Shown: one piece after another, positions 10,970 to 20,145 of the stretch
How the letters are laid out: each line of letters begins with the position of its first letter
Position numbering within the stretch: the first letter of the stretch is position 1
Source of the DNA: Symsagittifera roscoffensis
Lineage: Eukaryota; Xenacoelomorpha; Acoela; Convolutidae
Direction of reading: 5' to 3'
Length of the DNA stretch: 64,000 nt
Assembly: GCF_963678635.1 (NCBI RefSeq)
Contig: NC_087062.1
Coordinates: 71,823,345-71,887,344, forward strand
Notes under the pieces: model-generated
What the model was told of the DNA's origin: nothing
Databases searched by the model: none
Seen by the model: the letters and a program-made list of their open reading frames with translations, nothing else
Position numbers and translations under genes: made by a program

Positions 10970-11154
10970 GATGAAAAAATTAAGCTCGTTAAGTTATAGT
11001 AAACAGGTTTGTCTGGTACCCAACCCAAATTGACAAAGCTTGGTGATTTTAGGCTGGAGCTTTTCAGTAACACGAAACGGGTTGTGTGCCAGTGTGTTAT
11101 TGAACACACTGGTAACCACAGTTTCGATCCCGTGGAAAGAAACTTGGTTACGCT

Positions 11155-11544
11155 TTGCCGATGAAGAGCGAATATGAGGAGACACAAAACTTGAAGAGAT
11201 ATATCGTGAAAGACTGCCCGAATCATGCTGATAAAGATAAAATTTTAAAGAGAATTGATGAATTTAAATCTATTAATAAACTGTTTTCGTTGAAATTCGA
11301 AGCTGATGACGGCTTGTCGAGCTGCTGGAACTTTCCGGAACGCCCCTCTTCATACGAATTAGAATCCGACAAACCGGTTTTGCTGGAGATAGAGCGCATG
11401 AGAGGGAAAGTAGGTGAGGGAGATTTTGAATCATTAAGGGCGGTTTTTAATCGGAGCGCGGACGTATTTTCAAAACATAAGTCAGATATTGGTTGTTGCA
11501 ACTTCGTCAAATACGAAGTAGAATTAGAGGAAGGCGCCTCATAA
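11155..11544 (+). pseudogene. pol: Protease-RT connecting region, copy B
   Basis: A 129-codon frame that precedes RT and ends in the acidic segment VKYEVELEEG just upstream of the RT N-terminus. In the family this part links protease to the fingers of RT. A one-frame change at 11544/11546 separates it from RT proper. Copy A retains only its first 220 bases. Confidence 0.65.
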
Positions 11545-11545
11545 A

Positions 11546-12118
11546 ATGGAAGCGTGCCGAGCGGAAACAGAAGTGTTACTCAAATACGACCTGATCGAAC
11601 CCTCGAAATCGGCTTGGGCTTGTAGGAAACTTGGGGATGCCAGGTTCTTCGCCACATTGGACTTGGGTTCTGCCTTCTGGCAGGTCCCTCTGCGGAAGAA
11701 GGACAGAGAAAAAACCGGATTCGCATGTGAATTGGGGTTCTACCAATGGAAGAGGATGCCCTTTCGCTTGCTCAACGCCACGGCGACTTTTCAAAGACTG
11801 ATGGCTCAGGCTTTGACCAGAGTAACGAAGAAGCACAGGAATCTTGTGATGTGTTATGTGGATGACGTGGTCATAGCAACACCCACCTTGGAAGACCACA
11901 TTGATCGGCTCGATGAGGTCTTTGGTTGTATGAAAAGAGCAGGCCTGAAATGCAAACCATCGAAATGTGAAATCCATAGGGATTCAATCAAGTATCTGGT
12001 AAGAATGGTGGACAGACTTGACATAAGGCCGGAAGCGGAAGCAGTGGAGGCTGTGTTGAAATGGAAGGCTCCCAGAACGGACACACAAGTCATGAGCTTC
12101 CTGCGGTTTGCCAATTAA
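11546..12118 (+). pseudogene. pol: Reverse transcriptase with internal deletion, copy B
   Basis: RT motifs in order: FFATLDLGSAFWQVPLR (motif A, catalytic Asp at residue 39), GFYQWKRMPFRLLNATATFQ (motif B, with Arg where Gly is usual), and CYVDDVVIATP (motif C, YVDD at 104-107), followed by the thumb. The fingers are damaged: SAWAC runs straight into RKLGDARFF, so the roughly 40-residue stretch with the first conserved Lys/Arg blocks is missing. The ORF ends with TAA at 12116-12118; the RNase H connection continues in the same frame after it. Confidence 0.9.
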
Positions 12119-12815
12119 TACTGTGAGTTCATTAAAGGATACGCAGACAAGGTGTACCCCATCCAGAAACTGATGCGCAACAAAGGAAAGAAATTCGAAT
12201 GGAACGAAGAAGCTCAAGCTGCCTTCGAGAACATAAAGCGGGAACTTTGCGAGAAGGGCCTGTATGTTCTTGACACAGATGCATCAGTAGTAGCCATCTC
12301 AGGAATACTGCATCAGGAGCAGGAGTGGGATGAGAGAACAGTTCTCCGTCCAATTGCTTATGGCAGTAAAGTGTTGAGAGACACTGAAATGAAAAATGAT
12401 GCACGAAAGCCAGAAATGTTTGCAGTGGACACTTTCGTGGAGAAGTGCCGCGCATACTTGGGGAGCGCTCTCTTTAAGCTACGCGTAGACAATAGAGCGT
12501 TATCCTGTTTGAAGACGTAGTCAGTCGATGGACCAGAGCTATATTGGTCGGTGGATAGTCAGGATAGAGGGCTACCACATGATGATCGAGTACAGGATGA
12601 GTGACAAACACCAAAATGCTGACAGGCTTAGCATGAAGACTGAATTTTATGAAAGACTTGAATAGAAGCAAGCCAATCAGGCAAAAATCAGGGAAGGGTT
12701 CTCGTTTCTGAAGCGCTTCCCTTGACAAGATGGTTGGACAAATCTGGACATCCAATTCCGGGACACCCCGAGTTACCGGTGTAAAAGGCAGCAGAAATAA
12801 AGATCTTAACAAAAA
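12119..12815 (+). pseudogene. pol: RNase H and tether, copy B
   Basis: In the same frame as RT after one stop, the ORF at 12152-12520 has LDTDASVVAISGILHQ (catalytic Asp), PEMFAV (catalytic Glu) and RVDNRAL (catalytic Asp), the three acidic positions of Gypsy RNase H. The domain degrades RNA in RNA-DNA hybrids. It ends in a frame change at 12520, after which homologous-looking tether sequence (KHQNAD, KTEFYERLE) continues in another frame to about 12800 with stops. Confidence 0.85.
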
Positions 12816-13200
12816 AGGACCCGCTGCCTTTGGATCTGTTGCTACGTTTGAACCTGGTTCAACAGGAACTCTGTCGTATGAGCATAAACATACTCTCATT
12901 GCTGTATAAAATGGTGCATGTCACTCCGCAAGTGATGCGGATGCTGAGTGAATTGTTGGAGAGAGAAGTGACTAGAGATGACCCGGAATGGGCAGCAGCT
13001 ATGGCATTGCTAACATTCAGTGAGAAAGTAAAGATTTGGCCATCAAGACGTCAACACCAGGAAAACGAAAAGGGAATGTAGGACGATAGTTCAGCAACTA
13101 GTATCCTCGATATCCCAAAACGTCTTGTCGAGTACATCATACAAACGAAAAGAACAGGTGAAAGGGACACAAAGGAAACCGTCTTTTTGAAAATCAGGAT
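12816..13200 (+). other. Pol spacer between RNase H and the 22-residue repeats
   Basis: A short 83-codon frame at 12830-13081 has no recognisable motif. Composition is like the rest of the element. It is probably decayed polyprotein linker. Confidence 0.4.
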
Positions 13201-13217
13201 CAAAAAGGCAAAAAAGT

Positions 13218-13455
13218 TGAACAAAACCTGGGGCACGGAAGTTTGTCCGGGGAGAAGGGCGTTGAAGAGAACAGGCGAGTTGATCAACAAGACCCAGGAC
13301 AAGAAAGTTTTTACGGGGAGCAGGACGTTGAAGAGAACAGGCGAGTTGATCAACAAGACCCGGGATAAAAACGTTTGTCCGGGGAGTCAGCTGTAGAGGA
13401 AAATGTTCAAGGTGAGGAACAAGACCTGGAGGACAAAATTCTGTCCGGGGAGTTC
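13218..13455 (+). repeat. 66-bp in-frame tandem repeat between RNase H and integrase
   Basis: Three full units and a partial one, each starting AACAAGACC and centred on TTTGTCCGGGGAG, with a 66-bp period, so each adds exactly 22 codons. Units 1 and 2 read NKTWGTEVCPGRRALKRTGE and a close variant. Unit 3 ends in a TAG stop at 13394-13396. The in-frame period suggests that it expanded while still coding. Confidence 0.85.
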
Positions 13456-13506
13456 AGATGGATGAGCAGAACGCATTAAACTGATCCCAAAGAAGAAACT
13501 TGCTCA

Positions 13507-14900
13507 GTGGCAGATTATTCAGTTGATGACAACTCATGGAATTCAGGGATTGACACTTACTCAGACAGGAAATCGAGCTCAGGCTCGGAATTGTCAGAGC
13601 TAGCGATCCACACGTTACTAGTGGAGACTCGAGCAAGAGACCTGGACAGAGAGGTATATCAAGACCCTGACAGTGATCGCTACCTGGTACCAAGCGAAAC
13701 AGTCTTCGACAACGCAGCGGATGATCTAGAAAAAATAGCGGTATCGAAACGATCGATGAGTTGGTTGCCGCAGAAAGAAGTAGTCAGGACCGATCTTCAA
13801 CCCTTCAGACAAGAGACAGAGCCTTTGGCGAAGATTTGGTGCGTAGATGACCCGCATCAGCCCGATGAAAAGCTTAATCATTTGAGGGTCATGAAATCAT
13901 ACTTAAAGGCGAGATACAGCCTCTCGGACCTACTAAGAGCGCAAAGAAATGACCGCATGACGAGTAACTTGAAATGGTGGATCGAAAATATAGAGCACCA
14001 GGCAAAGGTGACCTGGAGGAAGACAGTTACAGTATTCTGAAACAGTACTTTATGCAAAAAGAGGGAAGGTTATATCTGAACAAGGACGGGATCGTGGCTT
14101 GCAAAAGAAGAGAAGAAGACAAAGTCCTGTACAAATATAACACGATAGTGTTGCCGCAACTCTATCTGACAGAAAATTTATTCAGGTCGCATGATCAGAT
14201 GGGTCATCAGGGAATTGACAAAGTATACCAGAGGACTCTGAAGCGCTTTGAGTTGCCTGGAATGAAGAAGGCAAGCGAGAAGTGGGTAACAGCATGTCTG
14301 TCATGTCAAAAGGTCAAGAATCCAAAGAAAATGCGATTATCCTTGCAGTCGATTGAGTCATCTGAGTTCAACGAGGTGGTGCAGATTGACCACCAGAGAA
14401 GCTGTATGACAGACAGCGGCTATAATCATGTCTTGGGCATGATAGACCCTTTCACGAAGTATGCAGAGATCGTGCCCTGCATAACTGCCTCAGCAGAAAA
14501 GACGTGCGATCATCTAATCAATACGTGGATAGCGAGACATGGTTGTCCGATGACGTTTCAATCGGATAACGGAACAGCTTTCGTGGGAGAGCTTACGAAA
14601 GAGCTCATGAGACGCTTGCAGATGGCCCAAGCTCACTCCACGACATACCACCCACAGACGAATGGCTTAGTGGAGAGGAAAAATCGGACGTTGGTGTCGA
14701 TGCTGAGAGTATATTGTTCCAGGTACATGACCGATTGGGACAGATACCTTCCACAGGTGATGGGAGCTTACAACAGCACGAAACACTCCACCACCGGAGT
14801 TAGTCCACATATGATGTTGACTGGACACGACAAGTCTTTGCGCTTGACTTTCTTTTACCCAGAGTATGAGGGGAAGAAACATCAGCACAGGTCTACGTAA
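13507..14900 (+). pseudogene. pol: Integrase (zinc-binding and DDE core), copy B
   Basis: An N-terminal 177-codon frame (13507-14040) overlaps a 308-codon frame (13974-14900). The second frame holds the whole enzyme core: HHCC zinc-binding (His 73, His 78, Cys 108, Cys 111) and the DD35E catalytic triad: QIDHQ (Asp 139), FQSDNGTAFVG (Asp 198) and NGLVERKNRTL (Glu 234), the last two 35 residues apart. The family joins element cDNA to host DNA. The core is open and complete, so its decay is recent or limited, but it is cut from its C-terminal domain by a TAA at 14898-14900. Confidence 0.92.
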
Positions 14901-14905
14901 GGGAT

Positions 14906-15241
14906 ATGATTAGACGTCAACAAGAATTAAACGACTGGTGCAGACGGAATACTCAGCAGGCACAGGCAAGGCAGAAGAGAGGGGTCCATAAAAAAGCAGC
15001 TGGTGCAAAAGCTTTATCGGTAGGAGACTACGTATTGGTATTTCAAAACGTTATACCGCCGAAGGGAACGAAAAAGCTCCTAAAGAAGCGGAGGGGACCC
15101 TTCATGATTACGGAAGTGCACCAGCAGGGACGTTTTTACAGACTGAGTACGGGCCAAGCCGCCGCAAATATTAGCCCCACACAACCCATCTACGGAAGAC
15201 TGGTGTATCCCTGCAGACATGGAAGAACTTTGAAAAATTAA
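14906..15241 (+). pseudogene. pol: Integrase C-terminal domain, copy B
   Basis: A 111-codon ORF in a different frame from the core carries VGDYVLVFQ and RRGPFMITEVHQQGRFYRL, a GPY/F-like module typical of Gypsy integrase C-termini, which helps bind target or element DNA. The last 30 codons drift into a wrong frame. The tail of pol continues in another frame to about 15345. No chromodomain is recognised. Confidence 0.8.
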
Positions 15242-15456
15242 GAATAGCAAGAGAGACAGGTGATCTAGAAGCAGAAATAGGCGAGGACCCTAAGAAACCG
15301 GACATAGGGAGAGTAATTGAGTCAAATTTTAATTTGCCAAAATGAGTACTCAAGTAGCATAATATTAACAGATAGCGATTTATATTTATAAATACAACAG
15401 ATGCGATAGCGATCACAGCGGACATGAGTTTTGAGACAGCATTAGCAGCAAATTTT

Positions 15457-15465
15457 AGGAGGGAA
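15457..15465 (+). promoter_or_regulatory. Polypurine tract, copy B
   Basis: AGGAGGGAA lies immediately before TGTAAAAACA, the expected arrangement of plus-strand primer and 3' LTR start. It is 220 bp downstream of the last pol frame. Confidence 0.65.
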
Positions 15466-16053
15466 TGTAAAAACATAGAGTTCTTTTGGAAGCAAAGACC
15501 TGGAATAGGAGGCGCAGCAGTCTTGCCTCCGTCAGCCTTCGCAGAAAATTTTTATGCTTGTAGGTGACGAGGGCGACGGAGAAGCGGCATGTGGACCCGG
15601 AAAACTTGATCTTGTCCTTGACGAGACTGAGATACTTCCTTGTGAAAAGGAAAGAAAAGAAACTCTCGCTTCCAGTGTACGACCCAAACCGAGGACGACT
15701 GCATCCATGGGAGCTATATGTATTGATACACGTAATCTTTTCTGACACTAAAATACAAGTATACTTATATAAGAAACATTTTTTGAGTATAGGCTGAACT
15801 TAGGTTGCATGTAGGAGGTGCCATACTATGTATGTTGTGTGTAATGTGTTATGTTATTAGGACCCTGGGTATGAAGGGATTAAGTATCATGAATGATTGA
15901 AGATGATCTATGGAATAGATCCAGAGTTTGGATTGTCCATTCTTAGGTCGAACTCCCAAACTTTAGCAATAAACTGATATTAATACATTTTAAGATCAAA
16001 CTCTTTTTATCTGACTGTTTTAAATAAATATAATGATCAATTACAGTAAAATT
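15466..16053 (+). repeat. Probable 3' LTR of copy B
   Basis: It starts TGTAAAAACA right after the polypurine tract. A TATA-like box (TTATATAAG) lies at 15766-15774, polyadenylation signals AATAAA at 15968 and 16023, and possible CA ends near 16043 or 16053. No matching 5' LTR was found upstream of 7277, so the right border is a guess and identity as an LTR is not proven. An alternative is that this is the promoter region or 5' LTR of the following SGNH element. Confidence 0.45.
15766..15774 (+). promoter_or_regulatory. TATA-like box in the LTR candidate
   Basis: TTATATAAG in the middle of the presumed LTR, about 300 bp from its start, where a U3/R promoter would be expected. It could drive read-through into the downstream element. 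Confidence 0.35.
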
Positions 16054-16106
16054 GACATTTGTGATATTCGTTACCTCTTTTCTAGATCCTGATTGATCAT
16101 TTAATT

Positions 16107-16451
16107 ATGCATCAGAGTTCAATTGGGCAAACTGAATATCAAACCGAATCTAACGAAATGGACAACTTCGATCTGAATGAACCCATGGACCTAGCGGAGG
16201 TATATGTGCGACCGATGATAGATGCGATCTATCGTCGGCTGATGGATCGAGACTTCGCTCTGGAGGACCCAGAGGTAGTCATGTTGCTGATCTCCTTAAT
16301 AAACATCTTAGGGCATGATAACCGTGGGGACTGCCCCACGGAATTCCTATTGATGGCAGCCTATGTAGAACGAGGAGTACTAGACCGCCCGAACATGAGG
16401 GTAATGAGGTTGAGAAACCGGGCTCTCTCAAGAAGTGGCTTGGCGAACTAG
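16107..16451 (+). pseudogene. First ORF of the SGNH element, unrecognised acidic protein
   Basis: A 114-codon ORF starting ATG at 16107, the first in the unit. The N-terminal 25 residues are polar and acidic (NEMDNFDLNEPMDLAE). The rest is helix-rich (AIYRRLMDRDFALEDPEVV, then an Ile/Leu-rich helix). It resembles small N-terminal matrix-like segments in being acidic and helical, but no family is recognised. It ends in TAG at 16449-16451, with frame loss after it. Confidence 0.5.
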
Positions 16452-16528
16452 CCTGAGTTGGGAAGTTCCAGGACCTACCAACCAGGTGAGGTGCCTCTGC
16501 CAACTAAGCCTAACCTGGACTGAGAAGA

Positions 16529-17135
16529 ATGCATCAAGAAATGAACAGCGAGGCTGCCTCGTCTAGTTCACTACTGAGAGCAGCTGTGCCACCAAAGAGG
16601 GTGAGAGTAGAAGAAGAAGTTCAGACGAATGAAACGATGCAGGATCTGAACGGAACCATGCAAGAACTTGAGAAAACCAGAGGAGAACTAGACCAAGTGA
16701 CCATGACTATGCTCAGTAAAGAAGAAGATAGGGATATGTGGAAGAAAATGTTTGAAGATTGTAACAAGAAACAGGGTCAAATAAATAGAACACTTGAGGC
16801 GAGAATATGAAGAGCGATCGGAACGGCTGGCGTTGACGACGGCAGTAGAAAAAGCGATACCTGCAAAGAATGTTCCTCGTGGGCAGTCCCCGATGGAGTT
16901 CCTAACGCCTCGCGAACTAAGCCAAACGACGGAGGTGCGAACCCTGACTATGGCAGGAAGAGTGACTATCCCGGATCCAAGTGATACCCTAGGTGACCCA
17001 GTCCTGGAGCAGACAGTGCGGAAATTGATAGAAACAGCTGGACGACTTGTCGCTAATAGGAATGCGCCAGGTTACGGGGTGACTGCACCCTATGGAAGAA
17101 TCGACGACACGGGCAGAGTGAAGCTCTCTCAATAA
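16529..17135 (+). pseudogene. Coiled-coil protein segment of the SGNH element
   Basis: The frame at 16529-16810 (93 codons) has a Ser-rich start, a short basic patch (PPKRVRVEEE, NLS-like) and a long heptad-patterned helix (NGTMQELEKTRGELDQVTMT). A frame change at about 16795 leads into 16794-17135 (113 codons), which continues the helix (REYEERSERLALTTAVEK) and then a Pro/Thr-rich linker. A coiled coil before an esterase recalls ORF1 proteins of some LINEs, which oligomerise on RNA; that analogy is an inference. Confidence 0.55.
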
Positions 17136-17326
17136 ACGATAAGTAAAACGGGAGCTGACAGTGTCACGTTACCAACAGAGACCTCTGGAGTCCCTGAAAG
17201 AAAAGTAAGAGAAAGGCCGATGAAAAACGTGTCCCGATTGTTTGATGTGCAGAAGAAAAACCAGGTGAAGAATAACTTTACAGAAGTTCCGGATGCGGAT
17301 CTGCGAGCCTGCTTTAATCGATCGAT
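17136..17326 (+). pseudogene. Linker before the SGNH domain
   Basis: After a stop at 17133-17135 the same frame stays open (VPERKVRERPMKNVSRLFDV) to about 17360, then the protein moves to the frame that begins the esterase. It is basic and polar with no recognised domain. Confidence 0.4.
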
Positions 17327-17866
17327 TTGGAGTCCGGTGATAAACATGCAACATCTCATTTGATACTGGGTAACAGTTTGGTGAAAGTTCTCCAAAATAT
17401 GAGGACCTCTTGGATCACCAGGGTGATGGCCTTTGGAGGTGCCACGATAGCCAAGCTGTATCGAATGGTGGAGCTAATGAACCCAGGAAGGATCCCTAAC
17501 ATAATGATTCTAATAGGACGAACAATGTATCCAGAGGTTCAGATGAGGAAGAGGCACAATGGGAATTAAGGAAATTGAGCCTATTCACTACTCCCTGGCA
17601 GAAGTTCAAGTGCGCGGTACTGACCGTCTGAACCATACCCATGAGCACGAGAACGCTGACATCGGCAGGAAGGAGGCATAACGAAGGAGTTATTCGGTAG
17701 AACAACATACAGAAAAATCTGGCGAGTCATAGTGCTGGTCGGATGATCCTCATGAATATCGAACTTAATCTCAGAGTTATGGATCGGGCCAGACTTACCA
17801 CCGATGGAATCCACTTTGATAGTATAGAAGGACAGGCCTTGATGAACCGAGTCTTCCAAGAGCGAC
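17327..17866 (+). pseudogene. SGNH/GDSL-type hydrolase domain, frame-broken
   Basis: All four catalytic blocks of the SGNH fold can be read in order. Block I is LILGNSLVKVL, with nucleophile Ser at 17375-17377. Block II is VMAFGGATI, about 17424-17447. Block III is ILIG followed by TNNVS, about 17511-17530. Block V is TTDGIHFD, with Asp at 17803-17805 and His at 17812-17814. Spacing and size (about 165 residues) fit the family, which hydrolyses esters or acetyl groups. Blocks I-II are in one frame and III-V in the next; the change falls between IG and TN. Two further stops lie near 17630 and 17698. Esterases of this fold occur in ORF1 of CR1-type LINEs, but no LINE RT is present here. Confidence 0.75.
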
Positions 17867-17890
17867 TGGCATGTCTATCAACAGGACCCG

Positions 17891-18091
17891 ATGAAATTGG
17901 ACTCTCAGACGGTAAGGTTTGCAGCCGATGCCATAAGGATGCTGAATGGAGCGAGGCTATCCGTCAACGGACTGTACTCAATTGCAGGTGTGGACTGGTT
18001 AATAGCAGCTGGCATTAACTTCAGCTCCACGACCGCCTTAAGATTCGCCGATTTAGAGGGACTGCCTCAAACAATACAATGGGTCCAGTAA
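17891..18091 (+). pseudogene. Segment downstream of the SGNH domain, unrecognised
   Basis: A 66-codon frame whose middle (SVNGLYSIAGVDWLIAAGIN, then SSTTALRFADLEGLP) has the look of a folded hydrophobic domain. It is separated from the esterase by a frame change near 17870-17890. A short GC-rich spacer with only fragmentary frames follows to about 18320. Confidence 0.45.
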
Positions 18092-18321
18092 ATGCAAGAC
18101 CTTTGCAGGACAAGAAAATGAATCATGGTGAAGGAAATCGAGAAGAAAGACACGGAAAAAAATCTTGACAACGAGGGCACCAATAGGACAACATGTCAAA
18201 ATATTCAAGCAACTACGAGCACCCCATCTCACGTGAAAGAAAGAGCGTGCCCTAAACAGGTGACTCAGTGTTTAATGAAGTACTGGGGTTGGAACTGTCC
18301 AACTTCAGCCAACAACTCAAA

Positions 18322-19092
18322 CTGAAACCAGCAATTGACGTTGACCATCGAATAATAGTAGCGATGTCTAACGACTAATGGTTCCGAGGAATGGAAATAA
18401 AAGAGGAAGGAGAAAGAAGGAAGAACTCCAAGGAGACGAGAGCTCACTTGAATGCGATGGTCTTGAGAACAAAACCAAAGGCTAACAAGTCGCTGCACTT
18501 GACCCCTCGAATAGCCGCATTGGGCACGGACGCTTCCGATTGAGGCCCAGTGATGATCAAGAAGATCCATGCCTACCTGGTGAAAGAGATGAACCTGGCC
18601 AAAAATGCTGAATACAATTCAGCCGAGTTTGTAGACAGAGTGTGCCAATTTAACCTGGAAGCTTTTTGGACACAGAATGTGAAGGGAGAAGAAGGCTTTG
18701 ACCGGACTGACACCATGCTGGAAGGGTTAGGAGCCGGATGGACCGCGTCCTTCCTGGCAAAAGTTTACCCATTGCTCACTCGAAACCTGATCAGAGAGTT
18801 CTTCGAAGCAGTCACAGAGTTATCAATCGTGGAACTACTAACACTGGTCGTGACGTTTGGAGCGGAGAACTTTGTGAGAGGACCCATGGTACTGCTCACT
18901 GAAGGAGTGCAGAATTTGCGGCTAGATGGACTTCTGACGCTGATTTCGATAACGCACGGGAACTTGGGAGGATTGATGAATTTGACCCGCTATTCTGAGC
19001 AAATGAGAGCGAACGTGAGGAAGTTTGACGTGAAGCGGCCCACTGATTCCTGGACCAAGATAAGAGATCTGCGACAAACTCTTATCCAGTAA
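18322..19092 (+). pseudogene. Large unrecognised domain of the SGNH element
   Basis: One frame runs from about 18322 to 19092, interrupted only by a TAA near 18376 and a TGA near 18540. The clean 180-codon part from 18550 is helix-rich and has long apolar helices (ELSIVELLTLVVTFGAENFV and others) and a motif LEGLGAGWTASFLAKV. No transmembrane-length uncharged run is certain. I do not recognise the family. It continues in the same frame after the stop at 19090-19092. Confidence 0.5.
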
Positions 19093-19861
19093 CTACTGCA
19101 GCAGAATCGCTTTGGAACAGGAGAGGACGAGACGATTCAGAAGGAAGAAGACGTGCGACGTCATGCTGGGGGCATGCCCCTAGTAACTGACCTGAGCCTG
19201 GCCATGAGGACCGATCCTTTAGCACTGATCAGAGGAGCCACGGAGTTCGTGGCGGTGATATATGGTCCAGCAGTCACGTTTGCGTTCCCTGACGTTAAGG
19301 TGGAGGTATACAGGAGGTCGTTGTTGCACATGAACCTCATATCAGCAGTGGATGGACCTGTTGCTCGCAAAAGTATCGGACGGGGAGATGACTGTCATAA
19401 ATTTTGGCGATCACTTCCTTGATCGGAATCTAAGACCCTACAATAAGACGAACAGCGAAATTTCAAGAATTTCTCGTCTGACTGCATCATATCACAATTT
19501 GAGAGAAGAAACGAAAGGCTGGAGTTAATACAAAAAACTGCCAGAAGAGATCCCCGAATTTTCCTTGATTAGAAGGATGTTGCTCGGAGCAGACTACGTA
19601 GTAAAAACCCCTAGGTTGAGAGCCTTCGAAATTATGGAAAGGAGAGTAGCAAAACTCTCCGAGATAATGGACCCGTGCTTCGTGGGCAGAAACGCTGCCG
19701 TGTTGCAGTATACGCCGTTCATCTACACGGATGAAACATCGAGGAGACGGATGAATAATGCTTCAACTCCGAAACCTGGACGATTTGACGAAGAATGGGC
19801 GAAACAGGATCTGGCGCCAATGGTCATGAGAGGTAGGCGGACTTTCAAGAAGCCTCACTAA
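19093..19861 (+). pseudogene. Continuation of the unrecognised polyprotein
   Basis: It continues in the same frame as the preceding segment to 19422 (GATEFVAVIYGPAVTFAFPD), then shifts to the frame at 19565-19861. The frame between 19420 and 19564 stays readable (FGDHFLDRNLRPYNKTNSEI) with one stop. Charged and aromatic residues are spread as in a folded protein. No motif of a known enzyme is visible. Confidence 0.45.
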
Positions 19862-19863
19862 TC

Positions 19864-20145
19864 TTGATGAGTGTAAAACTGGAGTTAATGGTGAGCGGGA
19901 AACTACAAACTAGAACTCTGCTAGCACCATTCGGCTGCGAAGAAGTCAAAGTAATGCATGGAGAAGAAGAAGATCGATCAGCTGGCAGACTAGTTGCACC
20001 GAAGTTTCTAGAGATGAAAAGCAAGGACCCTCGAGTTCAGGAAAGAATCCGAGGCGAGACGATGGGGAGGGTTGAAGCCGTCGATCGGAAGAGCCTATGC
20101 AACAGGATCCCGATTAGGCCGAGAAAGAGGACGACAAGGCTTTGA
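19864..20145 (+). pseudogene. Basic linker segment of the SGNH element
   Basis: A 93-codon frame rich in Arg, Lys and Glu without a visible domain. It overlaps the following 532-codon ORF by 4 bases in another frame. Confidence 0.4.

Larger units (their letters stand above)
7277..16053 (+). mobile_element. Ty3/Gypsy LTR retrotransposon copy B, near full length, decayed
   Basis: In order on the + strand: leader, gag (coiled coil, capsid, zinc knuckle), retropepsin, reverse transcriptase, RNase H, a 22-residue repeat spacer, integrase (zinc-binding, DDE core, GPY/F-like C-terminus), polypurine tract and probable 3' LTR. The order RT-RH-IN is that of Ty3/Gypsy (Metaviridae). Every domain carries stops or frame changes, and RT has an internal deletion, so it is not autonomous. 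No envelope-like ORF lies between integrase and the polypurine tract. The end coordinate depends on the LTR end, which is uncertain by tens of bases. Confidence 0.85.
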
